A stretch of DNA of 7,382 nucleotides from an uncultured Prevotella sp. (GCA_900557035.1 USRA01000079.1:1-7382), one strand, 5' to 3'; counted from the stretch's first letter, positions 1 to 6,065 are shown. Made by a program: numbers and translations. The notes: generated by a model not told the origin, from the letters alone.

Positions 1-57
1 TGCTTACAGCGTATAGCTGCTTAGCACATTATTGAATTATTAACGAACTATTGTTAG

Positions 58-80
58 AAAAAAACGATCAGTCAATATCG
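58..80 (-). terminator. Weak candidate terminator after kup
   Basis: On the minus strand a 4-bp stem CGAT/ATCG (77-80 with 65-68, 8-nt loop) is followed directly by seven T residues (58-64). It lies about 90 bp beyond the kup stop codon. The stem is very short, so this may be chance; no better terminator is visible between kup and the window edge. Confidence 0.25.
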
Positions 81-90
81 AGTTGTCTCA

Positions 91-167
91 TTTCTTCTCA
101 TTCTTTCTATTCTTATTATTCTTCCTATTCTTCCGTTTCCCATTTTCTGTTTCCCATTTTCTTTTTT
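91..167. repeat. Polypyrimidine/polypurine tract with a 14-bp tandem duplication
   Basis: Almost every base on the plus strand here is C or T, with repeated TATTCTT words (purine-rich in the kup transcript). It contains an exact tandem 14-mer, GTTTCCCATTTTCT, at 135-148 and 149-162, immediately beyond the kup stop codon. No supportable gene lies in 1-167; the only minus-strand frames are a few codons long. Confidence 0.7.
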
Positions 168-2144
168 CTATTTCTCTTCTTCATCAACAATCTGCGTAAT
201 GCGCCTGATGCTTCTGTTGCTATGGTTGATGATGAGCGGAACACGTTCTACCACCACCATGGATGTGTCGAGACCCAAAGCCTTAGGCTCGTCAATGCCT
301 ATCTTGCCGATAAGGGCGTAGATGGTCATCAGCAGGTTCTGTTGACGGTTGTCGGAACTCTCCGGGTAATATACGCGGTGGATGATGATGAAGCGGAAGT
401 CGCCAGGAATTCCGTTTTTGCGGAGCGAAGGATAGGTGCTTCTCAAATCCACCTTCCTGCTGGCCACCAGGTCTTCTACCACTTGTCGCAGATAGAGGCT
501 CACCCTAGGCTCAATGCGGAAACCTATGCGCATGGTTACACTGTAGAGGGTGTCGGGAACCAGAGTCTCGCAACTGTACTCCAGCGTGTCAGGAGTATCT
601 GCAAATTCCAGATTGATAAGCCAGTAATGGTCAGCACGCTTGGGCTGCTTGTTGATGATGGAATAGAGCAGCTTGTCATCCACCGAACCTTCCTTGTCGG
701 CATGGTTCACATAAACCAGATTGGAAGCGTACTTGGGAATGCTCTCGTCGGCCTTGATATCGGAGATAATCTGATAATACTCATTCAGCGGTTTGGTGCT
801 GATGTAATGATGGCGGATCTTGATGGCGTGGACCCATACATACATCATCAGGAACAGGATTCCGCCAATAAGCATCGTACACCATCCTCCTGCGAGGAAT
901 TTTGACAGGTTGGCGGCAAGGAAAATGCCCTCGATAACGCAATATGCGCCCATAAAGAGCAGGATGAAGATGCGCGCCACACCCTTGGTGCGCAGGTAGA
1001 AACCAAGCAGCAGGGTGGTCATCAGCATGGTGATGGTGATGGCGAGACCATAGGCTGCCTCCATGTGCGAGGAGTCGCGGAAGAGCAGGATGATGAGAAC
1101 CACGCCGATGTACATGGCGAGGTTGATTACCGGGATATAGAGCTGTCCCTTTACATGGGTAGGATGCTTGATTCGCATGCGTGGCCAGAAGTGCAGGTTC
1201 ATGGCTTCGCTCAATATGGAGAAGGTGCCGCTGATAAGTGCCTGACTGGCAACGATTGCCGCACCCGTGGCCATGATGATGGCAAAAATCAGCATGCTCT
1301 GGGGCATGATGGAAAAGAACGGATTCACGGAGGAGGCAGTATGAATATGGTTCAGCACCCATGCTCCCTGACCCAGATAGTTGAGGATGAGCATGGCCTT
1401 TACGAAAAGCCAGCTGATGGTGATGTTCTTTCTGCCGCAGTGACCCAGGTCGGAGTAAAGAGCCTCAGCACCGGTGGTACAGAGGAACACGGCGCCCAGA
1501 ATCAGGAACCACTCTGGCGATTTTGCCAGCAGCATGGCAGCATAGTAGGGGTTGAAGGCCTTCAGAATCAATGGGTAAGAGGTGATGCTGAAAGCTCCCG
1601 TTACGCCCAGCAGCAGGAACCATATCAGCATGAATACTCCGAACGATTTGCCAATACTCTCTGTTCCAAAGCGTTGCACGAAGAAGATGATGGTGATGAT
1701 GCCCAGTGTGATGGGGATGACTGGCAGGTGGGGACTGATGCTTTCGAGTCCTTCGATGGCAGTGGTAACCGTGATGGCAGGGGTGATGATTCCATCTGCC
1801 AGCAAGGTGCTGGCACCGATGATGGCCAATAAGTAAATCCATTTTCTCTTCATCTTGCGCAACAGGGCGTAGAGGGCGAGGATGCCTCCTTCGCCATTGT
1901 TGTCGGCACGCAGTGCCACACATACGTATTTGATGGTGGTCTGCAGGGTGAGTGTCCAGATGATGCACGACAATGCACCCAGGATGGTGCTCTCGTTGAT
2001 GGCTTCACCCGTGTGCAGGATGGCTTTCATCACGTAGAGTGGGGATGTACCTATATCTCCAAACACGATGCCCAGAGTGATGAGCAATCCCAGGAAGCCT
2101 ACTCGATGATGGCAGGCTACTGAACTTTCCGAATTTTCTCCCAT
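168..2144 (-). CDS. kup: Kup-family low-affinity potassium uptake transporter
   Basis: This 658-residue protein belongs to the KUP/HAK/KT potassium transporter family, integral inner-membrane proteins that import K+ (probably with H+). Family hallmarks are visible: GDIGTSPLY at residues 29-37 in the first membrane segment, DNNGEGGILALY at 81-92, ADGIITPAITV at 116-126 (usually GDG, here ADG), TGAEALYSDLGHCG at 224-237 and LNYLGQGAW near 254-262. About twelve hydrophobic segments fill residues 15-445, followed by a hydrophilic cytoplasmic domain of about 210 residues ending in DEEEK. Length matches Bacteroidota members. The ATG start places the first membrane segment at the usual distance and has an A-rich upstream region. 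It seems monocistronic: a terminator separates it from the upstream AraC gene, and it has its own promoter. Identification is secure; ion specificity is inferred from the family. Confidence 0.95.
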   Translation of the reverse strand: MGENSESSVACHHRVGFLGLLITLGIVFGDIGTSPLYVMKAILHTGEAINESTILGALSCIIWTLTLQTTIKYVCVALRADNNGEGGILALYALLRKMKRKWIYLLAIIGASTLLADGIITPAITVTTAIEGLESISPHLPVIPITLGIITIIFFVQRFGTESIGKSFGVFMLIWFLLLGVTGAFSITSYPLILKAFNPYYAAMLLAKSPEWFLILGAVFLCTTGAEALYSDLGHCGRKNITISWLFVKAMLILNYLGQGAWVLNHIHTASSVNPFFSIMPQSMLIFAIIMATGAAIVASQALISGTFSILSEAMNLHFWPRMRIKHPTHVKGQLYIPVINLAMYIGVVLIILLFRDSSHMEAAYGLAITITMLMTTLLLGFYLRTKGVARIFILLFMGAYCVIEGIFLAANLSKFLAGGWCTMLIGGILFLMMYVWVHAIKIRHHYISTKPLNEYYQIISDIKADESIPKYASNLVYVNHADKEGSVDDKLLYSIINKQPKRADHYWLINLEFADTPDTLEYSCETLVPDTLYSVTMRIGFRIEPRVSLYLRQVVEDLVASRKVDLRSTYPSLRKNGIPGDFRFIIIHRVYYPESSDNRQQNLLMTIYALIGKIGIDEPKALGLDTSMVVVERVPLIINHSNRSIRRITQIVDEEEK

Positions 2145-2182
2145 ATAATTTCTCTTATTTATTTAAAATATTATCCTTCTTT

Positions 2183-2205
2183 ACATTAAGGAATTATCCT
2201 TATGT
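2183..2205 (-). promoter_or_regulatory. Hairpin and phased repeats in the kup 5' leader
   Basis: In the predicted kup leader (about 95 nt) ACAT-AAGGA / TCCTT-ATGT form a 9-bp stem with one bulged base and a 4-nt loop. The region also carries three related words on the plus strand, ATTATCCTT at 2170 and 2193 and ATATCCCTT at 2215, spaced 23 and 22 bp. They could be a protein-binding array or an RNA element. I see no match to the conserved core of the c-di-AMP (ydaO) riboswitch. The function is not known. Confidence 0.35.
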
Positions 2206-2244
2206 GAACATAAAATATCCCTTTATAGATTATTAATTTGGGTG

Positions 2245-2252
2245 CAAAGGTA
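2245..2252 (-). promoter_or_regulatory. Bacteroidota -7 promoter element for kup
   Basis: The minus strand reads TACCTTTG followed by CACCC, an exact match to the Bacteroidota -7 consensus TAnnTTTG. A T-rich CTTTTA about 18 nt upstream could serve as the -33 region. The transcript would start near 2238, leaving a leader of about 95 nt before the kup ATG. The rest of the 338-bp gap (2145-2482) holds the leader repeats and the AraC-gene terminator; nothing coding is seen. Confidence 0.7.
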
Positions 2253-2370
2253 TGAACATAAGTGGTAAAAGATGATTTGTTTAACAAGATTTATCTGTTT
2301 TAACTTTCGTTTTAATCGACAGTAAGTGACAGTTTGGAAGATGTAAAAAAAGTGATATTCTTTCTCGGTG

Positions 2371-2436
2371 TCAAAAATAAGCCCCATCTACTATCCGAAT
2401 CTTCATTCATGCTGAAATCGGAAAGTAGGTGGGGGC
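2371..2436 (-). terminator. Rho-independent terminator of the AraC-family gene
   Basis: Starting about 47 nt after the AraC-gene stop, the minus strand forms a long stem. GCCCC (2432-2436) and the following ACCTACTTTCCGA segment pair with TCGGATAGTAGATGGGGC (2381-2398) with one bulge and two mismatches. The loop is about 20 nt. A T-rich tail, TTATTTTTG, follows at 2371-2380. It insulates kup from read-through. Confidence 0.8.
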
Positions 2437-2482
2437 ATTAGATGAAGGTCACCACATTTGATGCTTCGTTATATTTACATAT

Positions 2483-3373
2483 TTACGCAGTTTTGCGATA
2501 CTCGCTTGGTGTCTTGCCCGTCTGTGCCTTGAAAAAGCGGACAAAGTGCTGAGGATACTCAAAGCCGAGGTGGTGGCTGACTTGCGTAATGCTTAAGGTT
2601 TCATCCACAAGTAACTGTCGGGCAGCCGAAAGCAGCCGGTCGTTGATCAGACTCTTGGCAGTTTTGCCTGTCTCGGTTTTGACTAATTCACCGAAATATT
2701 TAGTTGAGTAGCAGCATTTATCGGCAAAGTAGGCTACGGTAGGCAACCCTTCACGTATCGCTTTCTTGGCAATGTATTCATCGAGCAGAGAGACGAATTT
2801 CTTGACCACCGAATGATTGATCTCCTCGCGTGTGATGAACTGGCGGTCGTAGAAGCGCAGACAATAGTTCAGCAGCAACTCGATGTTAGAAACGATAAGT
2901 TCACGCGAATGCTTATCTATAGGATGCTCGAGTTCCTGCCCAATCATTGAGAGCACGTCACGGAAGATATTTACCTCGGCAGCGGATAGATGTAATGCTT
3001 CGTTGCTTGTATAGTCGAAGAACTCATAGCGGGAGATGTTCCTGCCAAGCTGGGTGCGGTTGAGCAGCTCGGGATGGAAAGCCAAAACCGTATATTTGGC
3101 AACCGGAACTCCTGGAACGGGTTCTACCTTAATCGTTTGTCCTGGAGCAAACGAGGTTACGGTCATCTCGTCAAAATCATATTCTGTTCTGCCGTATGAC
3201 AGTTTGCACCCCTTGTTTTCCTTCAGGAAGAGGGCATAAAGTCCGTAGTGATTCACAGCCTCCTGAATAGGAGAGGTGTTCTCTACATGCGCAATGCTTA
3301 CCAGAGGATGAAGTGTTTTCACCCCAATGTAGTCATTGAACTCCTGTATGGTATTAAAGAAAAATTCCTTCAT
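2483..3373 (-). CDS. AraC-family transcriptional regulator
   Basis: This 296-residue cytoplasmic regulator has a C-terminal AraC/XylS DNA-binding domain of two helix-turn-helix units. The first spans about 209-236 (LPTVAYFADKCCYSTKYFGEL). The second spans about 261-293 (SITQVSHHLGFEYPQHFVRFFK...GKTPSEYR), with the family's typical GF...FxRxFKxxxGxTPxxYR pattern. The N-terminal 180 residues form a ligand-sensing or dimerisation region of the beta-rich cupin type common in Bacteroidota regulators; the ligand cannot be told. The ATG start has a 43-50-nt leader after a good promoter. No obvious target gene is adjacent: kup lies downstream behind a terminator, and upstream is only the degenerate repair cassette. 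Autoregulation is suggested by phased repeats above its promoter. Confidence 0.93.
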   Translation of the reverse strand: MKEFFFNTIQEFNDYIGVKTLHPLVSIAHVENTSPIQEAVNHYGLYALFLKENKGCKLSYGRTEYDFDEMTVTSFAPGQTIKVEPVPGVPVAKYTVLAFHPELLNRTQLGRNISRYEFFDYTSNEALHLSAAEVNIFRDVLSMIGQELEHPIDKHSRELIVSNIELLLNYCLRFYDRQFITREEINHSVVKKFVSLLDEYIAKKAIREGLPTVAYFADKCCYSTKYFGELVKTETGKTAKSLINDRLLSAARQLLVDETLSITQVSHHLGFEYPQHFVRFFKAQTGKTPSEYRKTA

Positions 3374-3423
3374 AATCTTATGCTTTAAATTTCTAAACGT
3401 TCTAATTTATTTTTTTACGGGTG

Positions 3424-3431
3424 CAAAGATA
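3424..3431 (-). promoter_or_regulatory. Bacteroidota -7 promoter element for the AraC gene
   Basis: The minus strand reads TATCTTTG followed by CACCCG, an exact TAnnTTTG match and almost identical to the kup element. The expected start of transcription is near 3417, giving a leader of about 43 nt. A -33 element is not clear. Confidence 0.7.
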
Positions 3432-3454
3432 CGCATATTTCCTTAATTTTCTTA

Positions 3455-3482
3455 TACCTTTTTTACGGTAGATATTACCTTT
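3455..3482 (-). promoter_or_regulatory. Possible AraC-type operator: 21-bp-spaced direct repeat
   Basis: AAAGGTA occurs twice on the minus strand (3455-3461 and 3476-3482), exactly 21 bp apart. That is about 38 to 65 bp upstream of the predicted AraC transcript start. AraC-family activators commonly bind direct half-sites two helical turns apart just above the promoter, so this is a candidate autoregulatory site. The match is short and AT-rich. The rest of 3483-3584 shows nothing recognisable. Confidence 0.3.
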
Positions 3483-3589
3483 ATCGTCGTGTTTTGCGAT
3501 TTTTATCCTAATATCGATGAATTCCCCTCTCCATTTCGTATTGAAATGTTGGCTTCGTTTCTCCTTGTGACGATAATCACATGAGCCAC

Positions 3590-3628
3590 CTATCCAAACG
3601 TATAATATGTAGAAGAATCTTGTATCAT
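3590..3628 (-). pseudogene. Remnant of the 51-residue cassette gene (5' end)
   Basis: ATG ATA CAA GAT TCT TCT ACA TAT TA matches the first codons of the intact gene at 6066-6221. A 2-bp insertion (TATTATACG versus TATTACG) then shifts the frame to a stop after 12 codons. Homology ends a few bases later at the edge of the duplicated block. Confidence 0.7.
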
Positions 3629-3630
3629 AA

Positions 3631-3815
3631 TTTTTTTATCTTCAATGTCCGCAGATATTCTTTCTGCTCGGGCGTGATTCTGTAGCTCTCTATGCCTTCT
3701 GGATGGTCTTGTTGTGCGTCCAGGGAGCAAGGCGGCGTTGTTCGATGTAGGGAATCGTTGCGTCCCATTGCTTGGCAAGGGCGGTGACGAACAGTCTTTC
3801 TTGAAGTGAAGTCAT
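3631..3815 (-). pseudogene. Internally deleted DNA alkylation repair gene
   Basis: This is a remnant of the AlkD-like gene whose intact version is at 6224-6904. It starts identically (MTSLQERLF) and then jumps straight to the C-terminal TALAKQWD...IPYIEQRRLAPWTHNK. Residues about 10-175 are missing, including the DNW..CD motif and every likely DNA-contact residue. The deletion is 495 bp, exactly 165 codons. A further 1-bp deletion near 3691-3694 turns the codons after KTIQKA into TAG (3690-3692), so only 41 residues can be made. The original stop codon has also changed to AAA (3631-3633). Non-functional as a repair enzyme. Confidence 0.88.
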
Positions 3816-3817
3816 TT

Positions 3818-3979
3818 TCATCCAATCATTTTTTGAATCTGTTTATCCGAAGCATCAGGCTGGATTTCTTTCAGATGCTCGAAAATTCTCTGATAAGATT
3901 CCTGGAGAGTGCGGTTGCATTGGCAAGCCTCCCTGCCATAGAGTTCTTCGGGAGTATTGAGCAGCGACCAACCCCACAT
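3818..3979 (-). pseudogene. 3' fragment of the AlkZ-related gene
   Basis: It encodes 53 in-frame residues (WGWSLLNTPEELYGRE... to DASDKQIQKMIG) matching the C-terminus of the gene at 6907-7382. The differences are mostly mild (two D to E, P to L, L to Q, I to Q, L to M). The stop TGA and the AA spacer before the next ATG are kept at the same spacing as in the intact cassette. The fragment begins with an ATG at the duplication junction, where the intact gene has a Tyr-Gly context. It could be translated, but without the N-terminal two thirds it is probably inert. Confidence 0.75.
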
Positions 3980-4003
3980 AACTCTCAATTCTCAACTTTC
4001 AAC
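3980..4003. repeat. Degenerate heptamer tandem repeat at the duplication junction
   Basis: Three consecutive 7-bp units, TCTCAAT, TCTCAAC and TTTCAAC, preceded by a partial AAC, abut the right end of degenerate copy A. The corresponding place in the intact cassette has normal coding sequence, so the repeat belongs to the flanking DNA. Confidence 0.6.
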
Positions 4004-4011
4004 TAATAAAT

Positions 4012-4044
4012 AATGGGATTGGATGAGCTGCATCCAATCCCATT
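4012..4044 (-). terminator. Strong hairpin terminator after the M28 peptidase gene
   Basis: A perfect 14-bp inverted repeat, AATGGGATTGGATG / CATCCAATCCCATT, with a 5-nt loop begins 4 nt after the peptidase stop codon. On the minus strand it is followed by ATTTATTAG, a modest T-rich tail. The plus-strand tail (five T) is also plausible, so it may act in both directions. Confidence 0.85.
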
Positions 4045-4048
4045 TTTA

Positions 4049-5086
4049 TTAATACTCAGCCTCATTCGCCAAGTGCCACGTTGTAAGATACGAAGCACGA
4101 GTGATGTCTGTAAGCTTCGGATAGTTCACTGTGTCAGCCTCATCCGACGGGAAGTTGTAGTTGGGCTGACCGCCGGTGTGATACCACACGATAGGCACAC
4201 CCTTCAAGTGGAACGACTGCTGGTCGCTGCCGCCGACAGGGGTATCCCAAGCACGATAATCGGGGTCGAAGCAGAAGTTATGCTTCGCCATATCCGCCTT
4301 GAGCCACTCGCCAATCTTCGGATGCGCAGCCGTATAGAAGTACATCAGATAGCGACTGTCTGTGCCGCTACCCACCATATCGAAGTTCAGATAGCCCTTC
4401 ACGTTCTTCATATCCTTATAGACATCGGTGAAGTAGCGCGAGCCGAGCAGTCCGAACTCCTCGCCATCCCAGAATGCGAACACGATAGTGCGCTCCGGTG
4501 TTGCACCACTCGCCACGAAAGCCTTCATAATCTGCAGCACGGCAGCCACGCCCGACGCATTGTCGTCGGCGCCATTGTATATCTTGTCGCCTTCGATGTC
4601 GTTGTACACGCCCTCATGGTCGAGATGCGCACCCACAACAACCATTTCGTCGGTCTTCTTGCCTGGCAGCACCGCGAGCACATTGCTCAGATACATAGTG
4701 CGGTGCACCTGCTTCTTTATCTCAGCGATTGAATCCGCCTCAACGAAGTAGCGCACGCCACGCTGCAGTTTCTGCACAGCACAAGCCTCGAAGGGCTGTT
4801 CGTACGACTCGCCGAGGAAAGGCTTCAAGCCAGCCTGTCGAATCTGTGAGATGATATACTGCTTTGCGATGCGCGAACCGCGCTCGCCGGCACGGCGTCC
4901 TTCCAAGAGGTCGTCGGCAAGGAAATAGACATGCGCACGTGCCGCATCTTCGGTGATTGAACGCAAGCCGGCATCACACTGTGCAGCCAACTGTTTCTCC
5001 ACTTTAGCCGACTTCTTCTGTGCGGCTTCAACAGTAGTCGCGCCGCTAAGAACGATAGCAGCCGACAATAATAGTTTATTAATCAT
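4049..5086 (-). CDS. Secreted M28-family zinc metallopeptidase, last zinc ligand apparently replaced
   Basis: This 345-residue protein is a predicted exported aminopeptidase-like enzyme of family M28. An N-terminal Sec signal (MINKLLLSAAIVLSGATTVEAAQ, cleavage near residues 20-23, no lipobox Cys) points to the periplasm or outside. Canonical metal and catalytic motifs are present: GAHLDH (His154), NGADDNASG (Asp174), WDGEEFG (Glu209-Glu210) and NFDMVG (Asp236). The C-terminal segment differs: the usual SDH reads SDQ (287-289), and the usual YH of the YHxxxD motif reads NYNFPSD, giving Asn311 where the final zinc-binding His is expected. I chose the ATG at 5086 over a TTG two codons upstream because it begins the signal peptide directly. 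It follows the HAD gene by 71 bp and may share its transcript or use its own weak promoter. Family is secure; activity is uncertain. Confidence 0.9.
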   Translation of the reverse strand: MINKLLLSAAIVLSGATTVEAAQKKSAKVEKQLAAQCDAGLRSITEDAARAHVYFLADDLLEGRRAGERGSRIAKQYIISQIRQAGLKPFLGESYEQPFEACAVQKLQRGVRYFVEADSIAEIKKQVHRTMYLSNVLAVLPGKKTDEMVVVGAHLDHEGVYNDIEGDKIYNGADDNASGVAAVLQIMKAFVASGATPERTIVFAFWDGEEFGLLGSRYFTDVYKDMKNVKGYLNFDMVGSGTDSRYLMYFYTAAHPKIGEWLKADMAKHNFCFDPDYRAWDTPVGGSDQQSFHLKGVPIVWYHTGGQPNYNFPSDEADTVNYPKLTDITRASYLTTWHLANEAEY

Positions 5087-5124
5087 ATTCAAAGTATTAT
5101 TCTTTATATTGTTACTATTTTATG

Positions 5125-5132
5125 TGCAAATA
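5125..5132 (-). promoter_or_regulatory. Weak promoter candidate for the M28 gene
   Basis: The minus strand reads GTATTTGCAC between the HAD stop and the peptidase start. It shares the TTTGCA core of the other promoters here but lacks the two-base spacer of TAnnTTTG. If used, the leader would be about 35 nt. Otherwise the peptidase is co-transcribed with the HAD gene. Confidence 0.3.
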
Positions 5133-5157
5133 CGTCATCAGTGCAATCTGTTTCACT

Positions 5158-5805
5158 TTAAAATTCTAACTCCACATCCATATCTTTGTTGATTTCTTGC
5201 CATTCCTGATGCTCTTCCAGATGATTGGTCTTTACCAGTACACTCTGGAAACCAAAACGCTTACCTGCCTCGGCATTCTCTGTGCGGTCATCGAAATAGA
5301 GCGTAGTGGCAGGATTCAATCCAGTCTGTTGCGTCATCTCTTCATAGATTTCGACGGATGGCTTCTCTTTCCGCATGGCGTATGAGAGGAATACTTCATC
5401 AAACAGCTCGTCTGTGGAATATCCCAGCTGCTTCATCAGACAGACCGATTTCTGCCAAAGCGTATCGTTGATGTTGCTGAGCAGATAGACCTTGTATCGC
5501 TTCCGTAGTTTGACCAATGCTTTCAGCCTTTCAACGGGCAGATTGCCGCACAACTCTTCGAGTACTTTCTCAATATCCTCGGTTGTGGTTCCTTTGCGGC
5601 AAAGGCTCAGCATCTCTTTCAATGTTTCTGATTCCGCCACCAGACCATTGATATATTGGTGCATCAGTCTCTTGATTTTGCGGACATGGATTAGCCGCTT
5701 GAACGCCGTAACGCCCAGGCTCTCCATGGCTTTCACAACAGAGGCATCATCAATATTCACGATGACACCTCCATAATCAAAAACGAGAGTTTCTATCTGT
5801 TTCAT
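5158..5805 (-). CDS. HAD-superfamily (subfamily IA, YihX-like) hydrolase
   Basis: This 215-residue cytoplasmic hydrolase has the four HAD motifs in order. Motif I is FDYGGVIVN (nucleophile Asp10; the second Asp of DxD is Gly, as in YihX-type phosphatases). Motif II is LLSN (Ser110), motif III is RKEKP (Lys148), and motif IV is YFDDRTEN (Asp172-Asp173). The helical cap lies between about residues 18 and 95. Such proteins usually dephosphorylate small phosphometabolites, for example glucose 1-phosphate in E. coli YihX; the substrate here cannot be told. Length is normal. The ATG is the first in-frame start, since a TAG lies two codons upstream, and it overlaps the stop of a short upstream frame by ATGA. 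The M28 gene follows in the same direction after 71 bp. Confidence 0.92.
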   Translation of the reverse strand: MKQIETLVFDYGGVIVNIDDASVVKAMESLGVTAFKRLIHVRKIKRLMHQYINGLVAESETLKEMLSLCRKGTTTEDIEKVLEELCGNLPVERLKALVKLRKRYKVYLLSNINDTLWQKSVCLMKQLGYSTDELFDEVFLSYAMRKEKPSVEIYEEMTQQTGLNPATTLYFDDRTENAEAGKRFGFQSVLVKTNHLEEHQEWQEINKDMDVELEF

Positions 5806-5867
5806 GCTCTAATCATTTGATAATGATGCGCCTGTAATCTAGGAGGATAAGCCATGCTCAACTCCAT
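5802..5867 (-). CDS. Possible 21-residue leader peptide coupled to the HAD gene
   Basis: A short minus-strand frame (MELSMAYPP...HHYQMIRA) begins about 12 nt after the predicted transcript start and ends with TGA overlapping the HAD ATG (ATGA). An internal ATG at residue 5 has GGAG nine nt upstream and is an alternative start. The overlap would allow translational coupling. I recognise no family, the run is short enough to occur by chance, and there is no clear attenuator. Confidence 0.3.
   Translation of the reverse strand: MELSMAYPPRLQAHHYQMIRA
5812..5827 (-). promoter_or_regulatory. Small hairpin just upstream of the HAD start codon
   Basis: ATCATT/AATGAT form a 6-bp stem with a 4-nt loop 6 nt before the HAD ATG, inside the possible leader frame. 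It could partly hide the start region unless ribosomes translate the leader. It is AT-rich and weak. Confidence 0.25.
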
Positions 5868-5885
5868 ATCAGCGCAATATATCTG

Positions 5886-5893
5886 CAAAAATA
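5886..5893 (-). promoter_or_regulatory. Bacteroidota -7 promoter element for the HAD gene
   Basis: The minus strand reads TATTTTTG followed by CAGAT, an exact TAnnTTTG match. The expected transcript start is near 5879, giving a leader of about 74 nt. A -33 element is not distinct in the AT-rich upstream DNA. Confidence 0.6.
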
Positions 5894-6011
5894 CAAAAAA
5901 TATTCAGAAATGTGATTTTATGAATGAATTTTGTTTGCAGAGCTAACATGATTTAACCTTATTCTTAATCTAGAGGAGCATTGAGGGACAACTTGGGGGA
6001 TATCTTGAATA

Positions 6012-6051
6012 ACCGGAAATCCTTAATGACCGTGACCTTAATGACCGGAAA
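6012..6051. repeat. Short nested direct repeats downstream of the repair cassette
   Basis: CCTTAATGACCG occurs at 6021-6032 and 6036-6047 (15-bp period), flanked by two copies of ACCGGAAA (6012-6019 and 6044-6051). They lie about 20 bp beyond the stop of the 51-residue gene. No clear hairpin with a T tract is formed, so I do not call a terminator. Between 5947 and 6011 I see nothing recognisable. Confidence 0.55.
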
Positions 6052-6065
6052 ACGGCCCGAAACAT

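Larger units (their letters stand above)
3585..3979. repeat. Degenerate copy A of the alkylation-repair cassette
   Basis: This block aligns in the same orientation with 6180-about 7070. Base identity looks roughly nine in ten outside gaps, with one 38-bp identical run (3703-3740 versus 6297-6334). It covers the 3' end of the AlkZ-related gene, both ends of the alkylation repair gene, and the first codons of the 51-residue gene. It differs by a 495-bp internal deletion and small indels. The left boundary falls within the 51-residue gene; the right boundary lies against a heptamer repeat. Confidence 0.9.

Noticed and set aside
1..26. A TGCT...AGCA / CAGC...GCTG imperfect hairpin at the left edge
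   Set aside because: The stems are only 4 bp with an asymmetric interior loop and no T tract; the context is cut off by the window.
51..905. A 284-codon plus-strand open frame across the 3' end of kup
   Set aside because: It is antisense to the well-supported kup gene; its N-terminus is a Ser/Phe-rich translation of the pyrimidine tract and the rest shows no family pattern.
1065..1832. A 255-codon plus-strand open frame inside kup
   Set aside because: It is the antisense shadow of a long membrane-protein gene; the His/Gly/Asp-rich composition mirrors kup codons.
2145..2244. A c-di-AMP (ydaO-type) riboswitch in the kup leader
   Set aside because: The leader is short and AT-rich and lacks the conserved GC-rich core expected of that class.
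3625..3825. A 66-codon minus-strand frame over the deleted repair gene
   Set aside because: It is a different frame from the homologous one; the similarity to the repair protein's C-terminus appears only after the frameshift, so it is a pseudogene artefact.
4013..4732. A 239-codon plus-strand open frame opposite the M28 gene
   Set aside because: It is antisense to clear peptidase motifs, starts inside the terminator hairpin, and shows no domain pattern.
5854..5946. A 30-codon plus-strand frame (MLNSISAQYICKN...) with a perfect AGGAGG seven bases before its ATG
   Set aside because: Bacteroidota rarely rely on Shine-Dalgarno sites, it runs antisense through the HAD promoter, no plus-strand promoter is seen, and the composition is that of AT-rich noncoding DNA.
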